21,610 nucleotides of DNA from Deltaproteobacteria bacterium (GTDB lineage: Bacteria; Myxococcota_A; UBA9160): assembly GCA_003520425.1 (NCBI GenBank), contig DOUU01000178.1:1415-23024 (forward strand). The letters run 5' to 3'. The translations under genes were made by a program, and so were the position numbers. Every line of letters begins with the position of its first letter. The first letter of the stretch is position 1. Below the pieces are notes generated by a model, which had not been told where the DNA came from, ran no database searches, and was given only the letters and a program-made list of their open reading frames with translations. This document shows positions 1 to 8,245 of this stretch, one piece after another.

Positions 1-2016
1 ACGAATATCTCTGTGCTCAACTTCGCCCTCCGACGCACGACCCGACCACCAACTCCGCAGCCTCTGCCGCCACGTCTTCGCGGGACTGGGAGGTGTTTGG
101 AATTTGACGTTCGCAATCTCGATGGTCCGCCCGGGCTTGTTGGCGCTCGCAATCTCGATGTTCTGATTGTTGCGCAAGATTGCATTGCGGAGGGCCACCT
201 GACCACGTCTCGGCAGTCCAATGCCGATATTAAAGCCAGAGATGCTGACGCCATCTATTGTCAAATTTTCGGTCATCGTGTTCCCGCCGAGCCCGACTGC
301 GGCGCCTTTCGGGTCGCCGATCAGTACCAGATTGCGCAGTACGACATTCTTCACGTAGGGCAGAAAGACTCCATATTCCCGGATGCCCCATGCTCTGAAG
401 CCCGCCACGAGACTTGGTTCGTCATGATTCGTGTAGATCTTGTGGTTCCATACCTCGAGTCCGGTCCTGGAACCTGCAGCGGTGTTGTTCTCAAAGGTGA
501 AATTAACGTTCGATATGAGGATATGCCCAAGGCTGCCGGCGTATTTTGGGTCGCCAACATTGTGGCCGTCGAAAAATACTGTGCGGCCTTGCTCGACAAA
601 CGGATAGCCGAAAATGACAAATGCTCCTTCGGCGTGGCCAAATGCGTAATTGCCCAAGAGCTTGACGCCGCCGCTCTGCGTCCAGAACCCATGGCCGCCG
701 TGACCGAAGTCGTAGGTCATGTCACGTGCACGGATGCGATCTCCCGAGCCGGACGAACGCACGGCAATGTTGCCGATGAAAGCTCCGATCTCGCTGCCGT
801 TCTCGGCGAAGAAGTGCGACCCTGCGATCTGATAGCCGATATTGTTTTCGGCGAGGACATGCCCGCCGTGATTGACAAGACCGTGCTTGGGGCTACCGAC
901 AATCACGCAGTTGCGAACGACGTGCGGGGGCACCTCGATGCGGGCACCGGAACGCACATGGAAATGGAGCGGGTAACGCCCGATCGTGTTGTCGTCCGTT
1001 CCAGTCTTGAGGATGCCGTTCGCGTCCAGCTGGGGGATCGTCTGAGCTCGAAGGGCATCGGTTCGACCGAGTCCCTCGAACGAAACGCCATCGATGACTG
1101 TTCCGGTCTGACGGTGCATGAACATCACATGCCCGCGCGCCGCGAGCGGCTCTGTCTCCGCCGAGTAGATGCGCACATTCCGCGTCAAGTTCGATACGGG
1201 AATACCGTTGGGGAAAGGCGACAAGTGATCGAAGGCCAGTGGTTTGGCCAGCCGCACTTTCAGCCCCGCCGAGGTGATCTCGGAGATCTCTGATACTTCG
1301 TCCTTGTTGTCGAAAGGATCGACGCCCGGGAACAAGACCCGATCCCCGACCGCCCATCCTTCGACGCCTGCGGGCAATGTGATCCACTGTGTTCCCTTTG
1401 TGAGAGCGATTGCAGGCTGGACGTAAGAGGTTTTTGCTGCGCCGTACATGCGCACAACACCGTGCGACAGCAATCCGCCTGCAAGATCAAAGGGATCGTG
1501 CACACGGTCCCTCCGGGCCCTAGGGGTGATCCGGATTTCCGCGGTCATGTTGGGAGCGACGCGATTGCGCGCTTCGCCCACCTCGAGAACTCCGTCAACG
1601 TCGACCAACAGTGTGGTGACGTTCAGCAGCGTGGATTTGTCCGAGGCGAATCGAAGCACGCCCAGAACATGTACCCACTCGAAATTGTTTTCGGGGATTC
1701 GCTCGTCGAGTACGACTGTCACGCCCGCAGGAATGAGTACCTTACGGCCATCCGCCGGGACTTGGTTGTGATCCCAGGTTGCGGGATCGTGCCAGCGCCC
1801 GTTCTGACGCGCGATGAAAGTAGCTTCGTCAACGGGCGCCAGATTGAGAAGGGCGGCATGCTCCTCGCGCTTGACCGCGTCGTCTGGATGCGCTGCGTGC
1901 GCCAGCTGATTGGTGCGGTGGTCAGCTTCAGAGGCGCGGCTGGGACCGCCCGCGACGATGCCCAGGGACAAGCAGAGCAGCAGAGCGGCTGACCTCAGCA
2001 GACGTGCGAAACGCAT
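1..2016 (-). CDS. Secreted G8-domain / parallel beta-helix protein, CEMIP-like (C-terminus cut by window edge)
   Basis: The frame is open from an ATG at 2016 to base 1 (672 codons, no stop), so the C-terminus is missing. A GAGGAGA ribosome site lies just upstream (2022-2030). Residues 1-28 form a Sec signal peptide (basic MRFARLLR, a hydrophobic stretch, then PSRA before Ser). Residues about 71-195 match a G8 domain: WHDPATW near 75-81, then VP..G..V.IPAG..VVLDE and strand-turn repeats. Residues about 280-640 look like a right-handed beta-helix with recurring asparagine-turn rungs. GRYPLHFH (346-353) and GSHFFAENGSE (399-409) recall the CEMIP/TMEM2 pattern of a YPxHFH element followed by a late FF.E.G element. 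Those vertebrate relatives take part in hyaluronan degradation, so an extracellular glycan-binding or glycan-cleaving role is an inference. Codon third positions look less GC-rich than in genes to the right. The signal, G8 domain and helix are clear; the substrate is unknown. Confidence 0.85.
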   Translation of the reverse strand, partial: MRFARLLRSAALLLCLSLGIVAGGPSRASEADHRTNQLAHAAHPDDAVKREEHAALLNLAPVDEATFIARQNGRWHDPATWDHNQVPADGRKVLIPAGVTVVLDERIPENNFEWVHVLGVLRFASDKSTLLNVTTLLVDVDGVLEVGEARNRVAPNMTAEIRITPRARRDRVHDPFDLAGGLLSHGVVRMYGAAKTSYVQPAIALTKGTQWITLPAGVEGWAVGDRVLFPGVDPFDNKDEVSEISEITSAGLKVRLAKPLAFDHLSPFPNGIPVSNLTRNVRIYSAETEPLAARGHVMFMHRQTGTVIDGVSFEGLGRTDALRAQTIPQLDANGILKTGTDDNTIGRYPLHFHVRSGARIEVPPHVVRNCVIVGSPKHGLVNHGGHVLAENNIGYQIAGSHFFAENGSEIGAFIGNIAVRSSGSGDRIRARDMTYDFGHGGHGFWTQSGGVKLLGNYAFGHAEGAFVIFGYPFVEQGRTVFFDGHNVGDPKYAGSLGHILISNVNFTFENNTAAGSRTGLEVWNHKIYTNHDEPSLVAGFRAWGIREYGVFLPYVKNVVLRNLVLIGDPKGAAVGLGGNTMTENLTIDGVSISGFNIGIGLPRRGQVALRNAILRNNQNIEIASANKPGRTIEIANVKFQTPPSPAKTWRQRLRSWWSGRASEGEVEHRDIR

Positions 2017-4123
2017 CGGTGTCTCCTCACGCGAATCGGCCCACTCGGCCGGAAAACCTCCCGGGACCTCGAGTTCATGACTTCGCAATGAGGGTGCGTG
2101 CATCGAGAAGAGCTGCCTCGGGAAATGGAGTGGTGGCTTGAGGCCACAGGTTCCCCCACAACGAACGTCCTCCTGCTTTACCCGGGAAGTGGCCACCCCG
2201 CAGAGGACGTGTCACGCGACGGGGCGCTCATCGGAAGCGGACCGCACTTGGGCGAAAGATCACGGGACTCCTGATGATGCGAATCGTGCCCTAGCTACAG
2301 CCTAAGGCCCTGTCCCCGCGGGCAGACGTGGCGAGAAAGCAGTCCCTTGACCCGCGGCACACGTCTTGATGCGACGAAAGCCTGCCGCTATGCAGGCGCA
2401 GCGTTGATCGCCAGTAGCGTCGACCGTCTCGTGGGTGACAGCAGCCATTGCTGCAAGTTCTGCAGAAGCAGCGGGCAGCGAGCGCGGGGAAAAGGAGACG
2501 CTCCCTTTGTCGCGCTTCGCACCCGGCTCCGGGGCGCGTTTCCCTGCTGGCGCCAGGGCGGCTCAGTCGCCGTCGGCGATGGGGGCGGGGAGGGAGGCCC
2601 CGCGGTCGCGCCCAGCCTTCGGATCGAGGCGATGCGCGCTATCGGGCCAGAGCGTCGGTTCGTCGCCGAGCCCCGTATCGCGCTGGGACGGGAGGGTTGA
2701 AATTCCCCGCCTCTGGCGTGCCAGGAAGAAGAAGCCCAGGAACCATAGCTTCAGCGGGACCCGAGTCCTGTGGAGCTCTGGCCCTGAGAAAGAGTCCCAA
2801 CCAACCGGCTCTCGGTTCGGCAAATCTGCTGCCTTGGCGAGGTGCCTCGCGAACGGTGGCGTCGGACAGCGAACCTCCCAGAGGTGCGACCGCGCGCCGA
2901 GCGCAACCGGGAACGTACCGTGCGTGGCGTGCTAACACCAATTTACGTCTGCTCGCCGCGAAGGCACTCCGCTAAATGTGACTTGAGCCTCCGTCCACCG
3001 GGTCGCCGTGCGATATGCTAGGCTGTCCGCTCGCGCATGCAGGGCGGGACTCGGGCGTTTCCCAACCCTACGAACAGCCGCGGCGGCTTTCCCGCCTCCG
3101 TCGGTTCGCGCGTCGCGATTCGCATCTCCTGCTGGCACGGAAGATGGAAGAAGTAGAGGAGGCTGTGTGTGGTGCGTGCGGCCACGAACTACATGTTGGG
3201 CCCAGTCGCGACGATCTACGGTGTACGTACGATTGCTCCTGCAAGAAGTGGACTCGAAACTCTTGCCCCGGGTCACAGAGAAGGATGAAGCACGGCAGCA
3301 AGTGCCCGGGGAGACCTCACGGAAGCGGACACGATGTGGCTTGCCGAGACTTCGGCAAACGAGATGGTCGCTGAGCACGGGGATCGTTGAGCGATTGATG
3401 CGGTGAGCGCGAGGCCGGCTACTAGAGAGACGGTATTCGGTATTCCTGTTCATTCGTCGGCAACCTTCCACCCCCTGCCGGCGATGACCTGATCGGACGG
3501 TAACTCATCTGCGCTCGACTGTCGTCGAAGCGTTGGCTGGACTTTGAGGGTCCGAAGACGCCTGCGCGCAGCACCTGAGGGCGCAAGCCCGCGATGCCCT
3601 TCGCCTGTGTTCGCGGATCGTACCTGACAGCAGCCTGGCGGAAGCCGGATCTATCTGAATTGGCGTGTGGCTACTTGGCATTTTTCGCGCATCGCAGACG
3701 AAGGCAGAGCACGCTCGTCTAGCGGCCGAGATGAAGCTGGCAGCTCGACACCGCCACTGACCGGACGATTGCAGCCCCGCGTGCTGCAGAGCACATGGTG
3801 GTGTCTCTAGCCCCTGGTCCGCAGCCTGCGTAACCGTCATACCCATCTTGACGTAGTAGCTCCTGAGTGCATGATTGTCGACTCGCTCGCCCAGGCTGCC
3901 TCTGGCAGTGCGGCGGGGGAGCCCAGGCCTTGTGCTAGAGCCCGAAACACAGCTTCATGGGCTTTGGATCTCATGCGATACTGATCGTGCGAACCCCCGG
4001 TTGATGGGCTTCGGGGCGACGCGCAGCGGGGGGGCTTCCATGGGGGTCGAGGCTCGTCCGGCAGCCTCCCTGTTCTCGCTCGGTGTGAGACCACCGAGCT
4101 CCAAGATCCCTTCGAGGTATAGA
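2017..4123. other. Gene-poor region of about 2.1 kb
   Basis: I read all six frames here and found no protein I recognise. The open frames present (for example plus 2448-2975, plus 3015-3374, minus 2932-3471 and minus 3505-3846) overlap one another, are rich in Arg, Ser and Pro, and lack both good ribosome sites and a consistent high-GC third position. A perfect 10-base palindrome sits at 2547-2556. On the minus strand, 2763-2707 encodes a short hydrophobic stretch after Val-Pro and before Arg-Gln-Arg-Arg, faintly like a degraded sorting tail. The first hundred bases presumably hold the promoter of the minus-strand G8 gene. The rest may be decayed coding sequence or unrecognised RNA. Confidence 0.5.
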
Positions 4124-4633
4124 GTGAAGTTCCGCCACCTCACCATTGCAGCATTCCTCTTTACGCTGAGCGTTTCCGCAGCCGGATGGGCTGCGTGGCG
4201 CGTCGCGACAGAGGTCGCTGTCGAACCGGGCTCTCCCAAGACGATTGTGTTCGTGAATAGCCACACGGGGATTGGGATCGCGGAGAGCCCTCCCGATGTT
4301 TGGCATAGGGTCGATCTCTCCGGGCTCATCCCACAAGACGCCCAAGCCGCAGCACTGGACGCTTGGCTCGTTATCACGCACGGAGTCCTGCCGGAGGTCG
4401 CAGACCTCACGCTCGCGTTTCGGCTTCCAGGAGACACGACGACTGCGTGCAGCTCGTATCGTTATGAAACGGTCGAAGGCAATGTGAACGGCGGCCAGCG
4501 GCAGGTCTTTCCCACCTACGTTCCGGTCGACCACGCCCGGTTTGAGTTCTGCTGGACGCGATCGACCCGCGGAGAATGGCCACAAAACTCAAGCTATGCA
4601 GTGAATCTGAAGCTCACGGGATGGATCCGCTGA
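4124..4633 (+). CDS. Small membrane-anchored or exported protein of unknown function
   Basis: This is a 169-residue frame read from a GTG at 4124. I chose this start because CGAGG at 4113-4117 lies at good ribosome-site spacing and because the protein then begins with VKFRHL and a hydrophobic segment (about residues 6-25), a normal signal or anchor. The longer upstream frame has no such logic. The remaining 140 or so residues look beta-rich (for example TIVFVNSHTGIGIAE and the closing YAVNLKLTGWIR) and contain two cysteines, near the middle and near the end, that could form a disulfide. I recognise no family or catalytic motif. It stands alone, with a gene-poor stretch before it and a nested hairpin after its stop. 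Export is an inference from the N-terminus, and no specific role is proposed. Confidence 0.6.
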   Translation: MKFRHLTIAAFLFTLSVSAAGWAAWRVATEVAVEPGSPKTIVFVNSHTGIGIAESPPDVWHRVDLSGLIPQDAQAAALDAWLVITHGVLPEVADLTLAFRLPGDTTTACSSYRYETVEGNVNGGQRQVFPTYVPVDHARFEFCWTRSTRGEWPQNSSYAVNLKLTGWIR

Positions 4634-5011
4634 CCGGGAGTCTTGTTCCGGAGCCAATGGGATTTGCCTGACCGCGGGCGAGGATTTCCCCTCGGTTGAG
4701 GTGAGCCACCTCGCGGCGGGGCGAGGGGCTACAACCCGCTAACGCGCCTTCTCCCGCTCTCTGCTTGCTCGGCTTCGCGCGGTTGGACCGGCGCCGGGCC
4801 CAGCCCGAGTGCCTGAGCGATTTGCGCCACGGATCTCGGTGGCGATGAGTTCCGCGCTCGCAAGATGCGGGTGAGGGTTCTCTCGCTACTTTACGCCCAC
4901 ACGACCAAGCCGATTTGTGCCGCGGCGACGAAGCGCGATCCCTTCCGCCGCGCCCCGAGAACCCGCCGCGGATCGAGTCGTAGCGGCTCCTCGGGCGAGA
5001 GGAAATCGCGC
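4634..5011. other. Intergenic region ahead of the flippase gene
   Basis: There are 378 bases between the unknown exported protein and the flippase start. The first 100 bases hold a nested hairpin (4688-4728). The remainder is open in the flippase frame from 4865, but that stretch encodes a Arg/Ser/Thr-rich segment without a membrane helix, unlike a flippase N-terminus, so I treat it as untranslated. I see no clear sigma-70 promoter by eye. Confidence 0.45.
4688..4728 (+). terminator. Nested hairpin, possible terminator of the preceding gene
   Basis: The outer arms CCCCTCG (4688-4694) and CGAGGGG (4722-4728) enclose a perfect inner hairpin, GAGGTG (4698-4703) / CACCTC (4707-4712) with a three-base AGC loop. 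An alternative pairing, CCTCGC (4709-4714) with GCGAGG (4721-4726), is also possible. The structure lies 54 bases past the stop at 4633. No run of T follows, so intrinsic termination is uncertain. Confidence 0.4.
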
Positions 5012-6379
5012 GTGACGGAAATGCAGCCGCTTCTCCTCGATTGGACGCGGCGTGGCACACTTGCCCTGCGCCGGATCACAAGCGAGCGGCGCCTGCGCGC
5101 CGAGTTGGCCTGGGTCCTCGGAAACAGCCTGGGCGAGTTCTTCATCGGTTTTGTGCTTCTCAAGGTGATGACCAACCTCCTCGGAACGCAGGGCTTCGGG
5201 GAATTCAAACTCGCAGAGACCGCGCTCCTTTTCGTGGCGAGCGTGGTTCTCTCTCCGATCCACGAATCATACTTGCGAGACTATTACGGTGTTCTCGACC
5301 GTGGCCAGGGCCGCCGCTTCGGTCTGCTGCTCGTTCGCTGGTATGCCGTGGTGACCGTGGGCTTCGCAGTCCTCGCGGCGCTTCTTTCCGTGAAGTGTGC
5401 GCAGTGGTTCGATATCGGGCGCTGGACCACCCTTGCGGCGGGACTTGTGTTCCTCTTCCTGCCTTGGCGCATCCTGCGCCAGGACATCCTGAACATCCGT
5501 CGTGAGCGTCGTCCGCAGATGCTCCAGAACATCGCCTATCTCATGCTGCAACTGGGGATGATCTCGGCGGTACTCTCGTTCTGGAGCGCGACAGCCAGCG
5601 CGGCCTTGCTCGCGTATGCAGGGGCTGCGGCGATCTTCGCATTCATTTGCGGTGTGCCTCTCGTCAGAGAAGTGCTGCGTCTCCCAATGGGCCCCCCCGC
5701 GCGGCTCATGCCCATGGTTTGGAGCTTCGGGATGCCCTTCGCTGCGCTCCTCATTCTCCAGTGGACGCAGGGCGTGACCGACCGCTATCTGCTGAAGGCG
5801 ATCATCGACACACAGACCGTGGGGCTCTACGTCGCCGCGTATCAAGTGTGCGGGATTCCCTATCTCCTGCTGCTCAAGGTCTGTCACACTCTCCTAAGAC
5901 CCATCGCCTACGAGCGCGGGCGTGACCTGCAGGATGCGCGGGGTCTGTGGCGAGCGGACAAAGTGTTGCTCGGGGGCGTGGCCGTGCAGGCGGTGCTCGG
6001 CGCTGGAATGCTCGCGTTCTATGCGATTGCGGGCCAGCGCCTCCTCGTGTTGCTCACGAGCCCCCAATTCCTACTGCCCACCAGCACGATCCTCGCCCTG
6101 ACGGCGAGTCGCTTCGTGCAGTCGGTGACGCAGGCCCTGGAGTCGGTCTTTGCCGTGCATCACCGCATGGTGAACATGCTTGGCTTTCGCTTTGTGGGCG
6201 CCGCGTTCACCGTCACGATTTGCTGGTATGCAGTCCACTGGTATGGGATTCTTGGTGCCGCCGCGGGGACCCTCCTGGCATTCGCGGTGTACCTGCTTTG
6301 CCTCGTGCTTGGGCCGAGCGGGTGCCTCTGGCTCGTAACGCGGGCGCGCCGCGATGCCCAGCAGATGCCGGCCGGATAG
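5012..6379 (+). CDS. Wzx-like polysaccharide flippase (MOP superfamily)
   Basis: This is a 455-residue integral membrane protein read from GTG 5012, preceded by AGAGGA (4998-5003) at 8-base spacing; an ATG three codons later (5021) is a possible alternative. After a short basic N-terminus the chain alternates hydrophobic helices and short charged loops, about 12 in all, as expected for polysaccharide-transport flippases that move lipid-linked oligosaccharides across the inner membrane. The opening LGNSLGEFFIGFVLLK and TNLLGTQGFGEFKL has the typical first-helix and inter-helix pattern of Wzx/RfbX proteins (an LGxxxFG-like turn). Length is normal for the family. No glycosyltransferase or polymerase gene adjoins it, so it is an isolated flippase rather than part of a visible O-antigen cluster, and its substrate cannot be inferred. 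Confidence 0.85.
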   Translation: MTEMQPLLLDWTRRGTLALRRITSERRLRAELAWVLGNSLGEFFIGFVLLKVMTNLLGTQGFGEFKLAETALLFVASVVLSPIHESYLRDYYGVLDRGQGRRFGLLLVRWYAVVTVGFAVLAALLSVKCAQWFDIGRWTTLAAGLVFLFLPWRILRQDILNIRRERRPQMLQNIAYLMLQLGMISAVLSFWSATASAALLAYAGAAAIFAFICGVPLVREVLRLPMGPPARLMPMVWSFGMPFAALLILQWTQGVTDRYLLKAIIDTQTVGLYVAAYQVCGIPYLLLLKVCHTLLRPIAYERGRDLQDARGLWRADKVLLGGVAVQAVLGAGMLAFYAIAGQRLLVLLTSPQFLLPTSTILALTASRFVQSVTQALESVFAVHHRMVNMLGFRFVGAAFTVTICWYAVHWYGILGAAAGTLLAFAVYLLCLVLGPSGCLWLVTRARRDAQQMPAG

Positions 6380-6514
6380 CACGGTTGGCCTCGACGCAAC
6401 TGCGGCGGGCCGTACCTGGCGAGGGCGTGCGTCGCATTCCGGCACTTTGGGTTTCGCGAGCAGTTCCGGTCCGCGCGGACGAGACTGCCACCGAACGGCC
6501 CAGCCCGCGCCCCG

Positions 6515-6850
6515 TCACTTCGACGGAGGGGGATTGTCGCTGGCTCGGGAGGGGGAAGCCGTGCCGGTCTTGGGCCCGCCCGACCGTTCGTCGCAAAGGA
6601 CGGTCCCCCTTGCCGCAGCTCGCCTCCTCATCTCTTCATGGTTCTCCCTGCGAAACGCCGCGCGCTCTGCGTCGGTTTGCAGGCTCGCCATCTTCGCGCG
6701 GTGTTCGGCGACCTCGGCAGGTGTCAAGAGATCGCGTTCCTGCACACACGAGGGCGGTGCGGGAGTGGGTGCAGCCTGATCGGCCGTGGCTTGGAGGGCG
6801 AGGCAAAGCGGGACGATGCCGATCCCGGCTCTCCAAAGGCGACGTCTCAT
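6515..6850 (-). CDS. Small periplasmic protein with charged helical repeat
   Basis: This is 111 residues from ATG 6850, with a GAAGGA ribosome site a few bases upstream; frames extending further upstream lack a signal peptide. MRRRLW followed by GIGIVPLCLALQATA is a Sec signal peptide with probable cleavage after ATADQA. The mature part contains LLTPAEVAEHRAKMASLQT and DAERAAFRRENHEEMRRRAA, a TPEE..xxR.KM....T.EER......HH..M..RA pattern that I recall from widespread unnamed small periplasmic proteins of proteobacteria. Two cysteines (before QERDLLTP and in VLCDE) could form a disulfide. The C-terminal 25 residues are Ser/Pro/Gly rich and probably disordered. It converges on the flippase gene with a 135-base gap. 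Its biochemical role is unknown. Confidence 0.65.
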   Translation of the reverse strand: MRRRLWRAGIGIVPLCLALQATADQAAPTPAPPSCVQERDLLTPAEVAEHRAKMASLQTDAERAAFRRENHEEMRRRAAARGTVLCDERSGGPKTGTASPSRASDNPPPSK

Positions 6851-7480
6851 TGATTCCTTCTCCCGTGGTGAAGCCGTGCGCGGCCGTTTTCCCTCGGGGT
6901 CTCGCAGCCTAAGTTTGCAAGAATACAGCGTGACTGCGAATGAGTCGGGAGGGGCTGTTCGATTCTCGGGGACCGATCTGCCCCTTGATTGCGAACGCAT
7001 TCGTCGAGCGGGGCCTCGGAGTGCACGCCCCCGGGAGGTGAGTGATGAGTCCGCCCGCGACGGCGTTTCGCACCAGTTCGCGGTCGCTGACCCACATGCT
7101 CCAGAGCGGAGAACGGGGCAGTGCAGCGGCCTGGTCGTTCAGCAAGACGAGCCCGACGACGTGCTCTGTTTCCAATGCGCACAATGCGTCCCGCACTCTC
7201 GCCCCTGGATTCGAAAGTGACCACGCCGATGCGGCGGATCGATCGAGATGTGCGGTCTTGCAGTCTGGACCCCGAGTTCGTGTCTACGCCCCAGCCCATT
7301 CGAGGAGCGGACATGGGCTCTCTGGCCGTTTTTCGCGCGCCGCGCCACAGGAGGGGACTTCTGCTGGGACCTCGCGCCACAGCGCGGGGCCTGCGGACTC
7401 CCGTGCAGCCCCCAGCGTGGCGGTACGCCACTTGCAGTTGCCGAGCCCGAGACCGGCCTTGGATCTGGTCGGAGCGAGCA
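6851..7480. other. 630-base region between divergent genes
   Basis: It separates the minus-strand small periplasmic gene from the plus-strand radical SAM gene. The only coding-like signal is a minus-strand frame with a partial CBS-domain pattern (6909-7284). A plus-strand frame from ATG 7248 to TGA 7484 (78 residues, five Cys) overlaps the radical SAM start codon as ATGA, but has no good ribosome site and only modest third-position GC. Promoters for both flanking genes must lie here, yet I could not identify convincing -35/-10 boxes. Confidence 0.45.
6909..7284 (-). pseudogene. Possible truncated CBS-domain gene remnant
   Basis: A minus-strand frame opens after a stop near 7285 and ends at TAG 6909-6911; the first plausible start is GTG 7196. 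The translated segment GARVRDALCALETEHVVGL (about 7200-7145), followed by VLLND and then by VSDRELVRNAVAGGL, fits one CBS repeat: sv.dAl..m.e..vg.l.VvD, then vTdRDLvra...GgL. Third positions are GC-rich over just this part. The repeat is not followed by a second CBS motif; the tail is Pro/Arg/Ser rich and unrecognised, and no good ribosome site is seen. I infer a truncated or decaying gene, but a chance resemblance is possible. An intact two-CBS protein is encoded at 10670-11170. Confidence 0.3.
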
Positions 7481-8221
7481 ATGATCTGTTCGCATGAGAT
7501 GAAGGGAATCGTCTACGGACCGGTCTACGCGCCGCAGCTCGGGCGCTCCCTCGGCGTGGATCCCCTGCCGCCTCCGTACCGGCTGTGCACATACGACTGC
7601 GTCTACTGTCCGTTCCCTCCCCAGCCTCCCGGGCTACGCGGCACGCACTGGCCCACGCCTGGAGAGGTTGGCTCGGCCATTGCGAACGCATTGCCCGAGG
7701 CCGGGCCCCTCGACTCCATCACAATCACGGGTCATGGCGAACCGACGCTCCATCCGCGTTTTGGCTCGCTTGTGGCCGAAGTGCTTTCAGCCGCGCGGCA
7801 CGCCCGGCCCGGCGTCCCCGTCCGCATCGTGACCAACGGCAGCATGGTCTGTCAGGAAGACGTGCGGCGCGCGCTCGACCTCCTCGACGAGAGGATCGTG
7901 AAGCTGGACGCGGCGCCCGAGCGGGTATGCCGGGCCGCCGCAGGCCACCCGCTCGGGGCAGTGATCGCAACCCTCCCGCTTCTGCGGGATATGACGATCC
8001 TGTCCTGCTTCGTCGAGGGGGCCGTGGAGAACACGGACGTCGATTCGGTTCGAGAGTGGGTGGATCTCCTTGCGGAGCTGCGCCCACAGGCCGTCCATAT
8101 CTTCACGCCGTCGTGGCCCGCGTGTGAGGCCGGCGTTGTCCCCGCGCCGGCGTGGCGCCTCGATGAAATCGCTGCGCAGCTTGAGGAGCAGTCCGGGATA
8201 CATCCGCTGGTGTATGAATGA
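7481..8221 (+). CDS. Radical SAM protein (COG0731-like)
   Basis: This is 246 residues from ATG 7481, chosen because GGAG (7471-7474) sits six bases upstream and because upstream codons give low-complexity Arg-rich sequence. Residues 8-35 (KGIVYGPVYAPQLGRSLGVD) match the YGPVxSRRLGxSLGxD opening typical of this subgroup, followed by the [4Fe-4S] ligands C36-x3-C40-x2-C43 (CTYDCVYC). TGHGEPTLHP (about 82-91) is the SAM-contacting GxGEPTLxP motif, and VRIVTNGSM is the next strand. The protein stops at the end of the core barrel, with no obvious auxiliary cluster domain. Relatives include TYW1-like Fe-S oxidoreductases of unknown substrate in bacteria. An arginine-rich helical protein starts 24 bases downstream and is probably co-transcribed. 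The reaction is not predictable from sequence. Confidence 0.85.
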   Translation: MICSHEMKGIVYGPVYAPQLGRSLGVDPLPPPYRLCTYDCVYCPFPPQPPGLRGTHWPTPGEVGSAIANALPEAGPLDSITITGHGEPTLHPRFGSLVAEVLSAARHARPGVPVRIVTNGSMVCQEDVRRALDLLDERIVKLDAAPERVCRAAAGHPLGAVIATLPLLRDMTILSCFVEGAVENTDVDSVREWVDLLAELRPQAVHIFTPSWPACEAGVVPAPAWRLDEIAAQLEEQSGIHPLVYE

Positions 8222-8245
8222 GACCGAACCCCCAAGGAGGAAGGA

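Noticed and set aside
13..1293. 426-residue plus-strand frame
   Set aside because: It is antisense to the G8/beta-helix gene, has no ribosome site, and its product resembles no protein, while the minus strand shows a signal peptide and recognisable domains.
2707..2763. Minus-strand Val-Pro, hydrophobic, Arg-rich segment like a PEP-CTERM sorting tail
   Set aside because: The hydrophobic part is too short, there is no clear PEP motif, the frame continues for dozens of residues after it, and no exported protein precedes it.
4790..4910. tRNA-like stretch upstream of the flippase
   Set aside because: GGTTCTCTCGC resembles a T-loop, but no matching acceptor stem, D arm or anticodon arm could be paired.
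4865..5011. Extended N-terminus of the flippase from ATG 4865
   Set aside because: The extra 49 residues are Arg/Ser/Thr-rich without a membrane helix, and a good ribosome site precedes GTG 5012 instead.
5947..6912. 321-residue plus-strand frame after the flippase
   Set aside because: Overlaps the flippase out of frame and then runs antisense to the small periplasmic gene; Arg/Pro/Ala-rich with no motif.
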